Below, in pieces: positions 1-9,689 of a DNA stretch of 64,000 nucleotides. Source of the DNA: Hydrangea macrophylla (lineage: Eukaryota; Streptophyta; Magnoliopsida; Cornales; Hydrangeaceae); assembly GCA_033977485.1 (NCBI GenBank), contig CM066991.1, forward strand, positions 29,509,850 through 29,573,849, read 5' to 3'. Every line of letters begins with the position of its first letter. The first letter of the stretch is position 1. Below the pieces are notes generated by a model. The model saw nothing but the letters and a program-made list of their open reading frames with translations. It searched no databases and had not been told where the DNA came from. The position numbers and the translations under genes are program-made.

Positions 1-660
1 AGAAAAGAAGAAGAGAATGAAGAACTGAAGACGGGAAGCGAAGACTTACAAAAATTAGCGCAGAACTGAACTCGGGAATCTTGCTCGGGTATCTTGGATG
101 CTTCAATCCTCACTTGGCAGCAGGTACTGGAGAGAAGGACGAGTGCCCTTATATAGGGATAGAGGACGATCCAGATCGATCAAATCCGACGGCTCAGGAA
201 TTTTTCAGCCAAGAGTCACCGATAGCTGTCCTCTCGGGCACGTGAAGGGTCGCCTCAAAAGACGCGCACATTAAATGCGTGACGTGACAGTCCGGTTACC
301 ACGCAATTGTTCGGTTACATCTAAATCGATTCCGCTGGATCCCGACTAGGCCAATTATCCCCTGACATGTGGCAGTACCCTGCACCAGAACTCCAACCTT
401 TACCGGTCGGTTACTACACCGAGGGGCCATGGTATGGGCCCTCATTCCGAGCAGCATTCCTGGACCATGTTCGGACGGTTTCCCAGGAGCTACTTATTTT
501 CGAATCCTCACCTGATTGTACATCCGGTCAGTTTCAAAAACGAGGGGCAGCTTGGGTATTGACAATCACAAACAACACAATGGATGCAAAAACACGAAAG
601 GTGGCCTTAGAGGACCCTTTCATTGATTACTATATTTTGTACATTGGGGGGCAGTTTTAG
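1..660 (-). promoter_or_regulatory. Upstream antisense promoter unit (unit A) with terminal G-tract
   Basis: On the minus strand a TATA box (TATATAAG, complement of 148-155) lies before the left edge of the window, so any ORF it drives would start before base 1. The stretch from about 150 to 400 matches the promoter of the antisense ORF at about 1885-2130 in the same order. Shared pieces include CGGCTCAG, a CACGTGAAG-like block, GCCTC(A/G)AAAGA, CATTAAATG, GGTTCGGTTAC and the TTGGATCC-like block. A perfect CACGTG G-box lies at 239-244. The unit ends at 644-653 in a GGGGGG tract resembling the polypurine tract at 2263-2278. A 97-codon plus-strand ORF inside it (367-660) is not convincing as a gene. 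Confidence 0.5.
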
Positions 661-704
661 TGGCTTCCCTGGTAAAAAAAAACAAAAGAGAACAAAGAGG
701 GTCT

Positions 705-1764
705 TCAGGTCCCCTTGCCCTTCAGAGCTTTGATCTCCTCTTCCATGGCAGCCATCCTAGCCACCAGATCTCTGACAGTGAGCTCCAGAGCATGAAAGTC
801 CACCTCCCGCATGATAGAGTCCGTCTGTAGAAGAGCACTTTGCTTTTCCACCCCCTGTAGACAATCTTCCAGATTACCGAGGAAGAGGTCCGTCCAAGAG
901 CTAGGCATATGAATGCCGGCGTATGCTTCTGACCGACTCCTTTTTGGTGGGGGTTGAGATTCCTCAACCTCCTTCTCCTTACCCTTCTTGGTAGGGCCTG
1001 GTGGCGGACCTGTATCCCCGGACGAGGTTGAATCGGAGCTGGTGGATAGAGCGATTAGCCCTTTAGGTGGGGCAGCTCCTCTCATGGCATGCAGGCCGGA
1101 AGCCATGGACTGGGTATAGTAGCGTAAATAGGAAGTCACCGCAACAGGAGTTGCAATGGGAATGCCACCGCCGACCTCACCAGCTGGTCTCCCGATCAAA
1201 TCGGAAAAACTGAGGCCGGCCTCAACCGCTCGGTTGATCGCCTCCATATCAGCCATAGCAGAGGCGATGTCACGGAAAGCGGCAAAGGACCTCTTGCACA
1301 GTTCAGAGTCAAAGGCTGCATGAGGTGCATAGAGGGGTCCACCAACAAGTTACTAGAGACAACGAGCCAAGGGTATTGATGCCAGTTCTTGTTGGAGAAG
1401 TCCAAATCACGGACGAGATGCTTTCCTCCAGCTCCGTCGCATAGGTAAGGATCCCCGCGGTCGATGATCAAGAGATAGCACCTGACGACATCCACAGAGC
1501 CGATATGCCCCAAAGAAGGTGGGCGAGATTTGGATGGCACTTGTTCAACGGAAAGCGTAATCCCTGTAAGAGATCACAGAAGGAGGCGGAGAAAGAGAAG
1601 CGTAGCCCCACTATTAGCAAAAGATAACTGCTGATAATGACCGAAGGGAAGGCCACCTTTTCTCCTTCAATGTAAGAACGGATCTTGACATCTCCAGGGA
1701 TCTCGCAGTCCCTCCTGAAAGCGGTCATTCCTTCGTTGAAGGTCAGGTCAATGCGGGAAGCCAT
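705..1764 (-). pseudogene. Antisense extra ORF of the Tat element (frameshifted)
   Basis: Reading leftward from an ATG at 1764, about 350 codons are recoverable across two frame changes, near 1500 and near 1315-1325. The N-terminal third has a hydrophobic stretch followed by DLLQGLRFPLNKCHPNLAHLL. The last third has a proline- and serine-rich spacer, a basic nuclear-localisation-like cluster (PPPKRSRSE) and a C-terminal heptad-like helix (LVARMAAMEEEIKALKGKG). The product lies in the sense opposite to the element's LTR, as in antisense ORFs of plant Tat elements. The start was chosen because a TATA box lies about 120 bp upstream on the same strand. I do not recognise a biochemical function. 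The basic cluster and coiled coil suggest a nuclear or nucleic-acid-associated protein, but that is inference. Confidence 0.6.
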
Positions 1765-2262
1765 AGGGAGAAGCCTAGGTTGTAGAGAGGAGGAAGAAAA
1801 GACCTCAGGAGTAGTTCGTTCTCAAAGACCGCTCGGTAAATACAATCTTTAAACAGTAGGCATCCATGGAATGAATAGGTGCTCCTTATATAGAAACCTT
1901 GGACGGCTCAGATCGAAACTAATCAAACGGCTCATATGTTTTCTTGCCGGAACTGTCGCTTCAGCCACATGAAGCGTTGCCTCGAAAGATGTGGGCATTA
2001 AATGTTCGATGGGACGGTTCGGTTGCCACGTAAATGGTTCGGTTAATTCCAGGCTGGCATCGTTGGATCCTGACCAGGAAAATGATCATTGGACACGTGG
2101 TATGGGAAGAACTCGGGCTCATATGGTCATCGCTCGGTCTGTATCCTGGCTGATCACTCCAGCCGGTCCCATCCCTGGTAGAATCCTGATCTATTGTCGA
2201 ACGGTCTCTCGGATGCGGTCTTAATTTTCAAACTTCATCTGATGGAACATCACACTAACTTA
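1765..2262 (-). promoter_or_regulatory. Antisense promoter (unit B) of the extra ORF
   Basis: On the minus strand TATATAAG (complement of 1885-1892) sits about 120 bp before the ATG at 1764. A perfect CACGTG G-box is at 2094-2099, and GGTTCGGTT repeats lie at about 2015-2045. The same block order is seen in unit A at about 150-400, so the two promoters share an origin. Driving an antisense gene from between pol and the LTR means it can be transcribed independently of the retroelement's own promoter. Confidence 0.5.
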
Positions 2263-2278
2263 AAAAATGGGGGGCAGC
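2263..2278 (+). other. Polypurine tract of T1
   Basis: A run of A followed by TGGGGGGCAGC lies directly before a TG that opens a TATA-containing LTR. Plus-strand DNA synthesis in LTR retrotransposons is primed from such a tract. It supports a plus-strand orientation for T1. Confidence 0.65.
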
Positions 2279-2895
2279 TGGTATGTCTAGAAATATTCTG
2301 TTAAGGCCAAACCGCCACATCAGCAAAGTGACCCGGACTATCCGGAATGGGAGCTTGGGAGTCTATGCCTCCGAGGTCAGCAGAAGATACCGCCCGGAAT
2401 GCCTGCACAGCCCGGGCATACAGTGCGCAATTCTCCAGGAGGTATGGCTCGGTCCCGAGCTGTCTAACAGTTTCCTAAATTAACTACAAGTCTGCAAAAG
2501 GAGATGTGGCAGTTTCCTAAACCACTTAGGAAACTCCATTAAAATCATGTAAATCTTTTGTGATTAGATTAGGCTTCCTAATCTAATTAACTTGCCATAT
2601 AGGGGTGGACTCTTGCATCTATAAAAGAGCCCACCTACCCTGTCAAGAGGGACCCTGATTATTATTCTCTAGCTTACAAGCCTAAACAAAGAACTCACCA
2701 TTCGTACGCATACACCCGGACGGTATTATTGGTAGTGCCGCCCATCTCTGTTGGCTCACCAGGCCAACCGGTGATCTGCTAGTGAGAAGCGCATAGACGC
2801 AACCGTGGATGTAGGTCACCTTGTTAACAAGACCGAACCACATACAAATCGTTCTTGTCATATTTTCACTTAAAACCTTTCTTACCAATTTTAGG
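2279..2895 (+). repeat. LTR of T1 (right end truncated)
   Basis: It starts TGGTATGTCTAG after the polypurine tract. A TATA box (TATAAAAG, 2620-2627) precedes CCACCTACCC, with a leader-like region after it. The far end blends into Athila gag at about 2860-2895. A degenerate primer-site-like string near 2728 (attGGTAGTGCCGCCC) could mean the LTR proper ends there, but this is weak. A 66-codon ORF in the LTR (2283-2483) is considered accidental. Confidence 0.55.
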
Positions 2896-4000
2896 CATCG
2901 TCAATAAGTATGAAGAACTAGTGAAGAAAGTGGAAGAATTGGGAATGAAAGGAGAGAGTTCTACGCAGTTTTTGCCTGAAGAACCATGTGGCACATGTAA
3001 CATGTTGGGACACACTAATCAATACTGTCCTAATGTTCCGTATTTTCAAGAACAACCCCCCATGGAAATGAATGTCATGCAAGGGTATAGGGGGGCAGGG
3101 AATTCCTACAACAATTACAATTCGTAAAATAATAACAATCGATGGAATCACCCCGGATTCGATTGGAAAAACAATGCTGGGACCCAAAACCAATATTAGC
3201 AGCAATAGCCCTACAATAGCAATAATCAATACCAAGGGCAATACAATAGGCACTCCCAGCCATTCCATCAAAATAGAGCAAATAACTACAACCAAGCTCA
3301 ACCCTCTAACAATCAATAGCCAATTGTTTACGTGCCACCTCACAAAAAGGTGCAAGAGGAAGATCCACTCTCTAACGTGAATTTAACACAATAGTTAATT
3401 CAAATGATGAGTAAAACGTCCGTGACATTAGAGAGAATGGATGCATGACAAGAGGGTTCGAATGGTACGTTTCCTGCTCAACCACTTCCAAACCCTAAGG
3501 GATTCAACAATGGTCCCAATAACCATGAACATGCCAAAGCCGTGATAACTTTGAGAAGCAGCAAGGTCATAGGGAAAAACATGCCTCTCTCTACCCCTGA
3601 AGAGTATGAAAGAGGATGAAGTGGTGGATAAAAGTAAATCATCTACTCAAAAGGAGGAGCTGTCTACTAATAACAAAGCATTAGAACGAAATGAGGACAC
3701 TCCTAAAGAAGTAGAAGAAGTTGAGAGAAGGCCTGAAAAGGAGCCTATCATTGACGAATTATCTAAGTGTCCTTTCCCTGCACCTTACCCTCAAAGGCTT
3801 AAGAAACCCCAAAATGAGGCAAAGAATCAGGAGTTCTTGGAGTTGTTCAAATAAGTCAAAATCAATCTTCCACTCCTTGATGCAATCAACCAAGTGCCAG
3901 CCTATGCTAAGTATAATAAAGACTTATGCACGGTCAAAAGGAGGCAAAGGGTAAAGAAACATGCCTATGTCGCTTGCCAAGCAAGCGCAATCATCTAAAA
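2894..4000 (+). pseudogene. gag: Athila gag, C-terminal part with zinc knuckle
   Basis: Gag packages element RNA in virus-like particles. A heptad-like stretch (EELVKKVEELG) precedes a complete CX2CX4HX4C knuckle (CGTCNMLGHTNQYC). A Gln/Asn-rich tail with NRWNHPGFDW and then an acidic linker (LSKCPFPAPYPQRLKK, later LLDAINQVPAYAK) leads towards protease. From 2894 to about 3610 everything is in one frame, interrupted by a TAA at 3125, several TAGs in Gln-rich stretches and a TGA in DA*QEG. A single inserted base near 3610 then shifts frame. Aligned by eye, A2 has CAG at one of the TAG positions. The capsid part is absent because the copy starts inside gag. Confidence 0.85.
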
Positions 4001-4004
4001 TAAA

Positions 4005-4500
4005 TTGCCTCCGAAGTTCAAAGACCTTGGTACCCCAACTGTCTCGTATCGGATTGCGAATCAAATGATAGACAATGCACTCCTTAACCTAGGAGCAAGC
4101 ATAAACCTGTTGACATACTCAGTCTATAAACAATTAGGGTTGGGTGAACTCAAACCCACCCGAGTTGCATTGCAATTGGCAGATAGGTCAGTCAAATATC
4201 CTAGAGGAATACTGGAAGACGTTCTGGTGCAAATAGACACATTTGTCCTCCTGGTCGATTTTGTGATTTTGGACACTTAACCTGTGCCTAATCCATGTTC
4301 ACAAATCCCGATGATTTTTGGACGTCCATTCCTCAACACCATTGATGCCACAATCCAAATAAGGAGTGGTATCATGACCATCGTATTTGAGAACATGACT
4401 TTAAATGTCAAGATTTTTTCAAATCCCCGACCTGAAGAATACGAGGACAAAGAAGAAGTTAACTTCATCGAAACGATCATGGAAGACGAGGCTGATCTTG
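4005..4500 (+). pseudogene. Athila aspartic protease with Asn at the catalytic position
   Basis: Retroelement protease matures Gag and Pol. The active-site loop reads LLNLGASINL where the family has LLDLGASxNL, so the catalytic Asp is Asn. The second conserved block (IFGRPFLNTIDA) is present. One in-frame TAA lies at 4278. A one-base loss near 4500 shifts into the pol frame that begins at 4517. A2 has the same Asp-to-Asn change, while A3 keeps Asp. This copy cannot encode an active protease. Confidence 0.85.
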
Positions 4501-4516
4501 TGACTATAAAGATCCT

Positions 4517-7500
4517 TTGGAGGTGGTAGTGTCACAATTCGACGCTACTTATCAACCTAACGATTCTACCCCATTGGACGCTGTTCTAAATCATGACTGC
4601 CTTGTGATGGAAACTAAAGAGGAGGACAGTGCTGAATGCATGTGGGTCACACCATATGAACCCTTACCTCCGAAAACGAAGTTAACCATGCCTTCAAACT
4701 TTCAGTTTCCTGATTTAGAATTAAAGGAGCTTCCAAAAGAGCTCAAATACGCTTTTTTAGGGACTGAAAAGACTTATCCTATTTTAATCTCAGCCACGTT
4801 GAATTCTGAACAAGAGGATAAGTTAATTCAAATACTCAAACTGCATAAGGGAGCATTAGGATGGACTATTGCCGATCTAAAAGGCATAAGCCCATCTATT
4901 TGCACCCATAAGATATATTTGGAGGAAGACGCTAAACCTTTGCGACAAATGCAAAGGCGTCTGAACCCTAATATGCAAGAAGTTGTGAAAAAGGAAGTCT
5001 TAAAACTTCTTGACATTGGGATTATATATCCTATATCTGACAGCTCTTGGGTTAGTCCAACCCAGGTGGTGTCCAAAAAGGCGGGTATAACAGTTATCCC
5101 CAACAAAGATGGCGAGTTAGTACCAACACGCATCCCCACTGGATGGCGGATGTGTATTGATTACTGAAAATTAAATATTGTGACCCCGAAAGACCACTTT
5201 CCATTACCATTCATGGATCAAATGCTAGAAAGAGTGGCGGGTCATAAATTTTATTGCTTCTTGGACGGATATAGTGGGTAAAATCAAATCGAAATTACTC
5301 CTGAGGATCAGGAGAAGATGACTTTCACTTGTCCGTTCGATACATTCGCCTACCGTCGTATGCCTTTCGGTTTATGCAATGCACCTGTCACCTTTCAGCA
5401 GTGCATGTTAAGCATATTCAATGACATGGTCGAACATACACTCGAGGTCTTTATAGACGACTTCTCAGTGTTTGGTAACAGTTTTGATAACTGCCTAGAA
5501 AACCTTGAAAATGTGTTAGCAAGATGCGAGGACAAATACTTAGTACTAAACTGGGAAAAGTGTCACTTCATGGTGACCAAGGGAATTGTCCTCGGCCACA
5601 TTATTTCTGATAAGGGTATCCAAGTCGATAGAGCAAAAATTGATATAATCTCAAATTTACCTGTCCCTCGTACAGTCCAAGACATCTGATCTTTTCTAGG
5701 ACATGCGGGATTTTATCGTCGCTTTATAAAAAATTTTAGTGCAATCTCCCGACCACTGTGTCAACTGTTGGTTAAAGACATGCCATTCGAATGGTTGGAA
5801 AACTGTCAAACATCTTTTGACGCACTAAAAGAACACCATACCTCTACACCGAGAATATAGTCACCCGACTGGAGTATGCTGTTTGAGTTAATGTGCGATG
5901 CTAGCGACTATACCATTGGCGCAGTTCTAGGACAGAGGAAGGATAACAAGCCTTATGTAATCTACTTTGCTAGTTGAACACTTAACGAAGCTCAAATGAA
6001 TTATACGACTACTGAGAAAGAGCTACTGGCAATAGTTTTTGCTCTGGACAAATTCAGGTCTTATCTGATAGGGTCCCTAATCATCTGTTTTACAGACCAC
6101 ACGGCCCTCAAGTACCTGTTATCAAAGAAAGATGCGAAACAAAGGCTTATCCGCTGGATACTCCTACTCCAAGAATTTGATATCACTATAAAGGATAAAA
6201 AAGGAGTAGAGAATGTGGTCACTGACCATTTATCTCGGTTGACATTTACTGACAACACTGAACCTGTACCAATAAAAGATGAATTCCCAGACGAGCAACT
6301 GATGGCTGTCTCCAGTTTTCCTTGGTACGCAGATATAAAAAATTACCTTGTTACAGGAGAGACCCCAAGTCATTGGTCAAATCAGGATAAGAAAAAGTTC
6401 CTTTCATTCGCACGTCATTTCTTTTTCGATGACCCTTACTTATTTAAGTATTGTACTGATCAGGTCATCAGGCATTGCGTCCCGAATGAGGACATAATTG
6501 TTATTTTGGCCTCCTGTCATTCTGAAGCCTGCGGTGGCCATTTTGCCTCCCAAAAGACCGCACACAAAGTATTGCACAGCGGCTTCGATTGGCCCATCGT
6601 GTTCAAAGATGCCTATGCTTTTTGTAAATCGTGCCAACGATGTCAAAAGCTTGGTAAAATTTCGAAAAGGAATTCGATGCCCTTAACTCCCATCATTACA
6701 ATTGAAATATTCGATTGTTGGGGCATAGACTTTATGGGCCCGTTTCCTAAATTTAATAACTGTGAATATATACTCCTGGCTGTGGAATATATATCAAAAT
6801 GGGTAGAAGTGATACCTACGAGACGCAATGACCACAAAACGGTAATGTCCTTTCTTAAGGAAAATATCTTATCGCATTTCGGGACCCCAAAAGCACTAAT
6901 AAGTGACCAAGGCAAACACTTCTGCAATAGGCCTTTGGAATCACTATTCAATAAATACGGGGTGAATCACAAGATCGCTCTAGCCTACCACCCACAAACA
7001 AACGGGTTGGCTAACCGTGAAATCAAGCATATATTAGAAAAGATGGTTAGTTTCAACAGAAAAGAGTGGGCTTATAAATTGAGTGATGATCTTTGGGCGT
7101 ACCGTACAGCCTACAAGACAAATCTGGGAATGTCCCCATATAGGCTAGTGTAGGGTAAGGCATGTCACCTTCCCGTTGAAATTGAGCACAAAGCATATTG
7201 GGCAACACGCTCATTAAACTTTAATATTAAAGAGGGAGGTCATCTCCGGAAACTCCAGTTGGCGGAATTGGAAGAATTCTGTCAAGATGCATACGACAAT
7301 GCTAAACTTCATAAGGAGAGGTTGAAGGCTCGCCATGATAGAACGATTTTTCAAAAATCTTTTGAGCTAGGACAAAAAGTTTTATTATACGATTCACGCC
7401 TTCATCTCTTCCCAGCAAAACTCCGATCTCGGTGGATAGGACCCTTCACAGTCAAATTTGTCTTTCCACATGGGGCCGTGGAGTTGTTTAATCCTAAGAC

Positions 7501-7579
7501 CGACAGAAGTTTCAAGGTTAATGGCCAAAGGTTAAAACCGTTCTTAGAAGATTTCCAACCCGAGGTCGAGCACGTCTAA
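4517..7579 (+). pseudogene. pol: Athila pol: reverse transcriptase, RNase H, integrase
   Basis: One continuous frame of about 1,020 codons is broken by six stops (near 5165, 5279, 5687, 5857, 5975 and 7151) and no frameshift. RT: KKAGITVIPNKDGELVPTR, FTCPFDTFAYRRMPFGLCNAP and the catalytic FIDDFSVFG. RNase [37 protein letters not shown] (about 5890-6250). Integrase: an HHCC zinc finger ending CKSCQRC (about 6510-6640), then the DDE triad in [17 protein letters not shown] and ANREIK, and a C-terminal [11 protein letters not shown] module. Three stops are TGA where A2 reads Arg (DYRKLN, ASRTLNEA) or the family expects it (DIRSFLGH), consistent with CGA-to-TGA decay. The copy is dead but was full-length. 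Confidence 0.93.
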
Positions 7580-7744
7580 CTGGATGAGCCCGACTATGCC
7601 TCAACCTAAAACGCTCGAGTACGTTTTCACTTTGTTGTTGTACGCTTTCTTTTATTGCATTTCATTTTTGTTTTGTTCTTTTCTGTCTTTTTGAATGTGA
7701 CTTCGATTCTTAATCTGCTATTCCTTGCTTTCTCTCCCTTGTAG

Positions 7745-8671
7745 GATATTAAAAATGAGGGACGATGGCGTTCATTCCATAGGGTCATGGGCTGATTCAG
7801 AATATCCTAAGCCCCCTTGGACTATCGACGAGATAGCATTCTGCTTCTCTCCCTATCAAGGACCAGGGGCGGATGATGTAGTGGACCTGACCTATGGGTA
7901 CATCCCTTACTATCCTGCTCTCCTCCAGATCAATCCTTTTGAGCACATAGAACTCCTTAAAGAGGAAGGTGAACCAGAGCGATATGCTATTTGGGAAGTC
8001 GATGATGCTCTATTGGAACAGTGGGAGAATGACTCAATGAGGGAACCATGGGAAGAAGAGGACTTACAGGATGTGGTGCCCGAATGCCATAATGCTATAT
8101 TCACATATGTTGACGATTTCCTTGTCATCCAAGTGGTTCCCTATATGTATGTGCATTTGAGTTATTTGTTGTTCTGGCTTCAATGCCCTCTACCTGCTAG
8201 TGCACCTGGGGATATCAGGCCAATAGTGAGGTTAATTTTTGTTCACATTCCTTTCTTTTTCTTTTCACTTTGTTTATTTCTTTCTATTAGTTCTTTCCCT
8301 TATTCTAGTTTATTTATTTCTTGTTTTCCTTGTTGTTTTCCTTTGTCAGGAATGTCAGTATGAATCATATGTTACCACCGCTGTACCTTCCACATCAACT
8401 CTTTCATGGATTTGGACCATACATAAGGTCCCCGGGTACTCCGCCGCAAGAGAAAAGTTCGTTGCGAAATTACATGCCGTTATCGCTTTTTCCATCCGGA
8501 TCACCTCCTACACGTACAATCAATTCTTTGGATAGTTCAGACTTGCTTAATGATGCCCTGGATGCCTTTCAGCTATTCTGGAAGAGGGAATCAGCAAAAT
8601 TGGACCCCACATTTGGAGCTTTGGCAGAGACAGACATTGTGGAAGACGATATCTTCATGCTTGAAGAATAG
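7745..8671 (+). CDS. Predicted two-exon ORF between pol and ORF3 (about 265 residues), unknown function
   Basis: A pyrimidine-rich acceptor (CTCCCTTGTAG, ending 7744) precedes an ATG at 7755. Exon 1 runs 7755-8230 and exon 2 runs 8350-8671, where the ORF ends in TAG. Joining across the intron keeps one open frame of about 265 codons. The N-terminal part is acidic (WTIDEIAFCFSPYQGPG, EVDDALLEQWENDS, EPWEEEDLQDV). The second exon starts in a proline-rich stretch (LYLPHQLFHGFGPYIRSPG) and ends in an acidic helix (ALAETDIVEDDIFMLEE). No family is recognised. It is open although pol upstream has six stops. Exon 1 happens to stay open into the intron, so the intron model rests on splice signals and the in-frame join. 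A2 lacks this region. Confidence 0.45.
8231..8349 (+). other. Putative 119-nt intron
   Basis: The donor is AG|GTTAAT and the acceptor TTTGTCAG|G. The body is strongly T-rich, as plant introns are. Removing it joins codon AG+G (Arg) and keeps the frame. An intron can persist in a retroelement only if genomic RNA escapes splicing, which would mean this ORF is made from a separate spliced mRNA. That is inference. Confidence 0.45.
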
Positions 8672-8950
8672 TGCTACACTTCAATTGTATTCCGTCATTT
8701 TCATCTTTCTTTCATCAATTGAAGTGTATTCCTAGACAATGTTTTTAGTAGTTTCAGTTTTTTTTATTTTTTCTATTTCGATAAGGTTTTAAATACCATG
8801 CGGGGGCAATAATGTTGCAAATGGATGCAAATATACTATTCTATCTATAAAATATTTGCAATTCTCTATGTTGATGATGACTTTTTGGCTTACATGTCTT
8901 GTCACTGAACTGTTTTTATCACCTTCCTGTATGTCCAGAACAAGATTGGT
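8672..8950 (+). other. Non-coding spacer
   Basis: AT-rich sequence between the spliced ORF and the internal regulatory module. An approximate inverted pair, CTACACTTCAATTG (from 8671) and CAATTGAAGTGTA (from about 8717), could form a hairpin just after the stop codon and might serve as a transcript-end signal. Nothing else is recognised. Confidence 0.35.
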
Positions 8951-9000
8951 CAGTTGGGGGTGTATAATCCTTTAATTCAGTAATATTATAAAATTTCAAG

Positions 9001-9112
9001 GTTCGATCGATCGAACTCACCTCGATCGATCGAAGTTATCCGCACCTCAAGCGCTTCAACATGCCTCAATCGATCGAAGGTTCGATCGATCAAACATTCT
9101 CGATCGATCGAG
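9001..9112 (+). repeat. Palindrome array 1, internal (TTCGATCGATCGAA type)
   Basis: Five or more copies of GTTCGATCGATCGAAC-like perfect or near-perfect palindromes, with variants such as TCAATCGATCGAAG, separated by 5-20 bp. The array ends about 6 bp before the TATTTAAA. Confidence 0.85.
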
Positions 9113-9325
9113 CCTTGTATTTAAACGAGGCGTCGTCGTTACTCTTTCTTAGTTTCTTACTCTCTCCCCCTCACATTCGAGCGATCGGAGACAGAGGAAA
9201 AGCTCGCTGTTTTTGGACCACCCAGGCACCTCCACATCACCTGTAGAGAATCGGACCCCTCGGCTCAGCATCTTTAACATCCTCTTCCCCTTTGTTGAGC
9301 ATATCTTGAGACGAGGTCTCGGTTT

Positions 9326-9346
9326 CCCCCCCCCCCCCCCCCCCCC
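9326..9346 (+). repeat. 21-base poly-C run
   Basis: An uninterrupted mononucleotide tract, the only one of its size in the window. The opposite strand is a 21-base G run capable of quadruplex formation. Its length in the read may be unreliable. Confidence 0.9.
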
Positions 9347-9481
9347 TGTGTCTTTCTTTTCATTAGAATGGTATTGGGGGTGCCCCCTTGTGGTATTAAT
9401 CTTCTTTTTATGTTTATTTTCGTAATTTTTGTGTTTGCGGGTTTTCCCGTTATTGTTATTCGTCGCTGCCACTTCGCTGTG

Positions 9482-9606
9482 TTCGATCGATCGAACTGGT
9501 CTCGAGCGATCGAACCCAGCCCTTTTTTCGTTTGATCGATCGAACATGGCTCAAGCGATCGAATCAGTGATTTTCTCAATCGATCGAACATCCTACGATC
9601 GATCAA
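9482..9606 (+). repeat. Palindrome array 2, internal
   Basis: Six GATCGATC-core units: GTTCGATCGATCGAAC, CTCGAGCGATCGAAC, TTTGATCGATCGAAC, CTCAAGCGATCGAAT, CAATCGATCGAAC and TACGATCGATCAAA. They lie between the C run and the ORF3 start. Confidence 0.85.
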
Positions 9607-9689
9607 AGTGCAGCAGTTTCTTTTTCTTTCTTTGGTTTTCCTATTTTTAATGATTTCTCCGTTTGTTTCTTCTATTTTAGGGCTTTACG

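Larger units (their letters stand above)
1..2895 (+). mobile_element. T1: 3' end of a Tat-lineage Ty3/gypsy retrotransposon
   Basis: No pol is in view. The order antisense ORF, then a polypurine tract (GGGGGGCAG), then an LTR with a TATA box is that of the 3' part of Tat elements, which are known to carry extra ORFs, often antisense, between integrase and the 3' LTR. The fragment appears to hold two tandem units: 1-660 and 661-2278 share a similar antisense promoter region and each ends in a GGGGGGCAG tract. The right side is cut off by Athila copy A1 somewhere between about 2860 and 2895. Assignment to Tat rests on the tract, the antisense ORF and general resemblance, so it is an inference. 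Confidence 0.65.
8951..9689 (+). promoter_or_regulatory. Internal promoter-like module ahead of ORF3
   Basis: In order: a polypurine-tract copy (CAGTTGGGGG, 8951-8960) followed by TGTATAATCC; a palindrome array (9001-9112); a TATA-like TATTTAAA (about 9118-9125); a 21-base C run (9326-9346); a second palindrome array (9482-9606); a good splice acceptor (TTCTTCTATTTTAG, about 9668-9681); then the ORF3 ATG at 9690. The order array, TATA, array is that of the A1 LTR. It may be an internal promoter for ORF3 or a degenerate LTR-derived segment captured before ORF3. Activity is not shown by sequence. Confidence 0.45.

Noticed and set aside
367..660. 97-codon plus-strand ORF in T1 unit A
   Set aside because: It lies over the antisense promoter and GGGGGG tract and has no recognisable motif. 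The matching region of unit B (2090-2260) does not preserve the frame.
1991..2483. Short ORFs in the T1 promoter and LTR
   Set aside because: They sit in regulatory or LTR sequence without motif, and chance ORFs of this size are expected.
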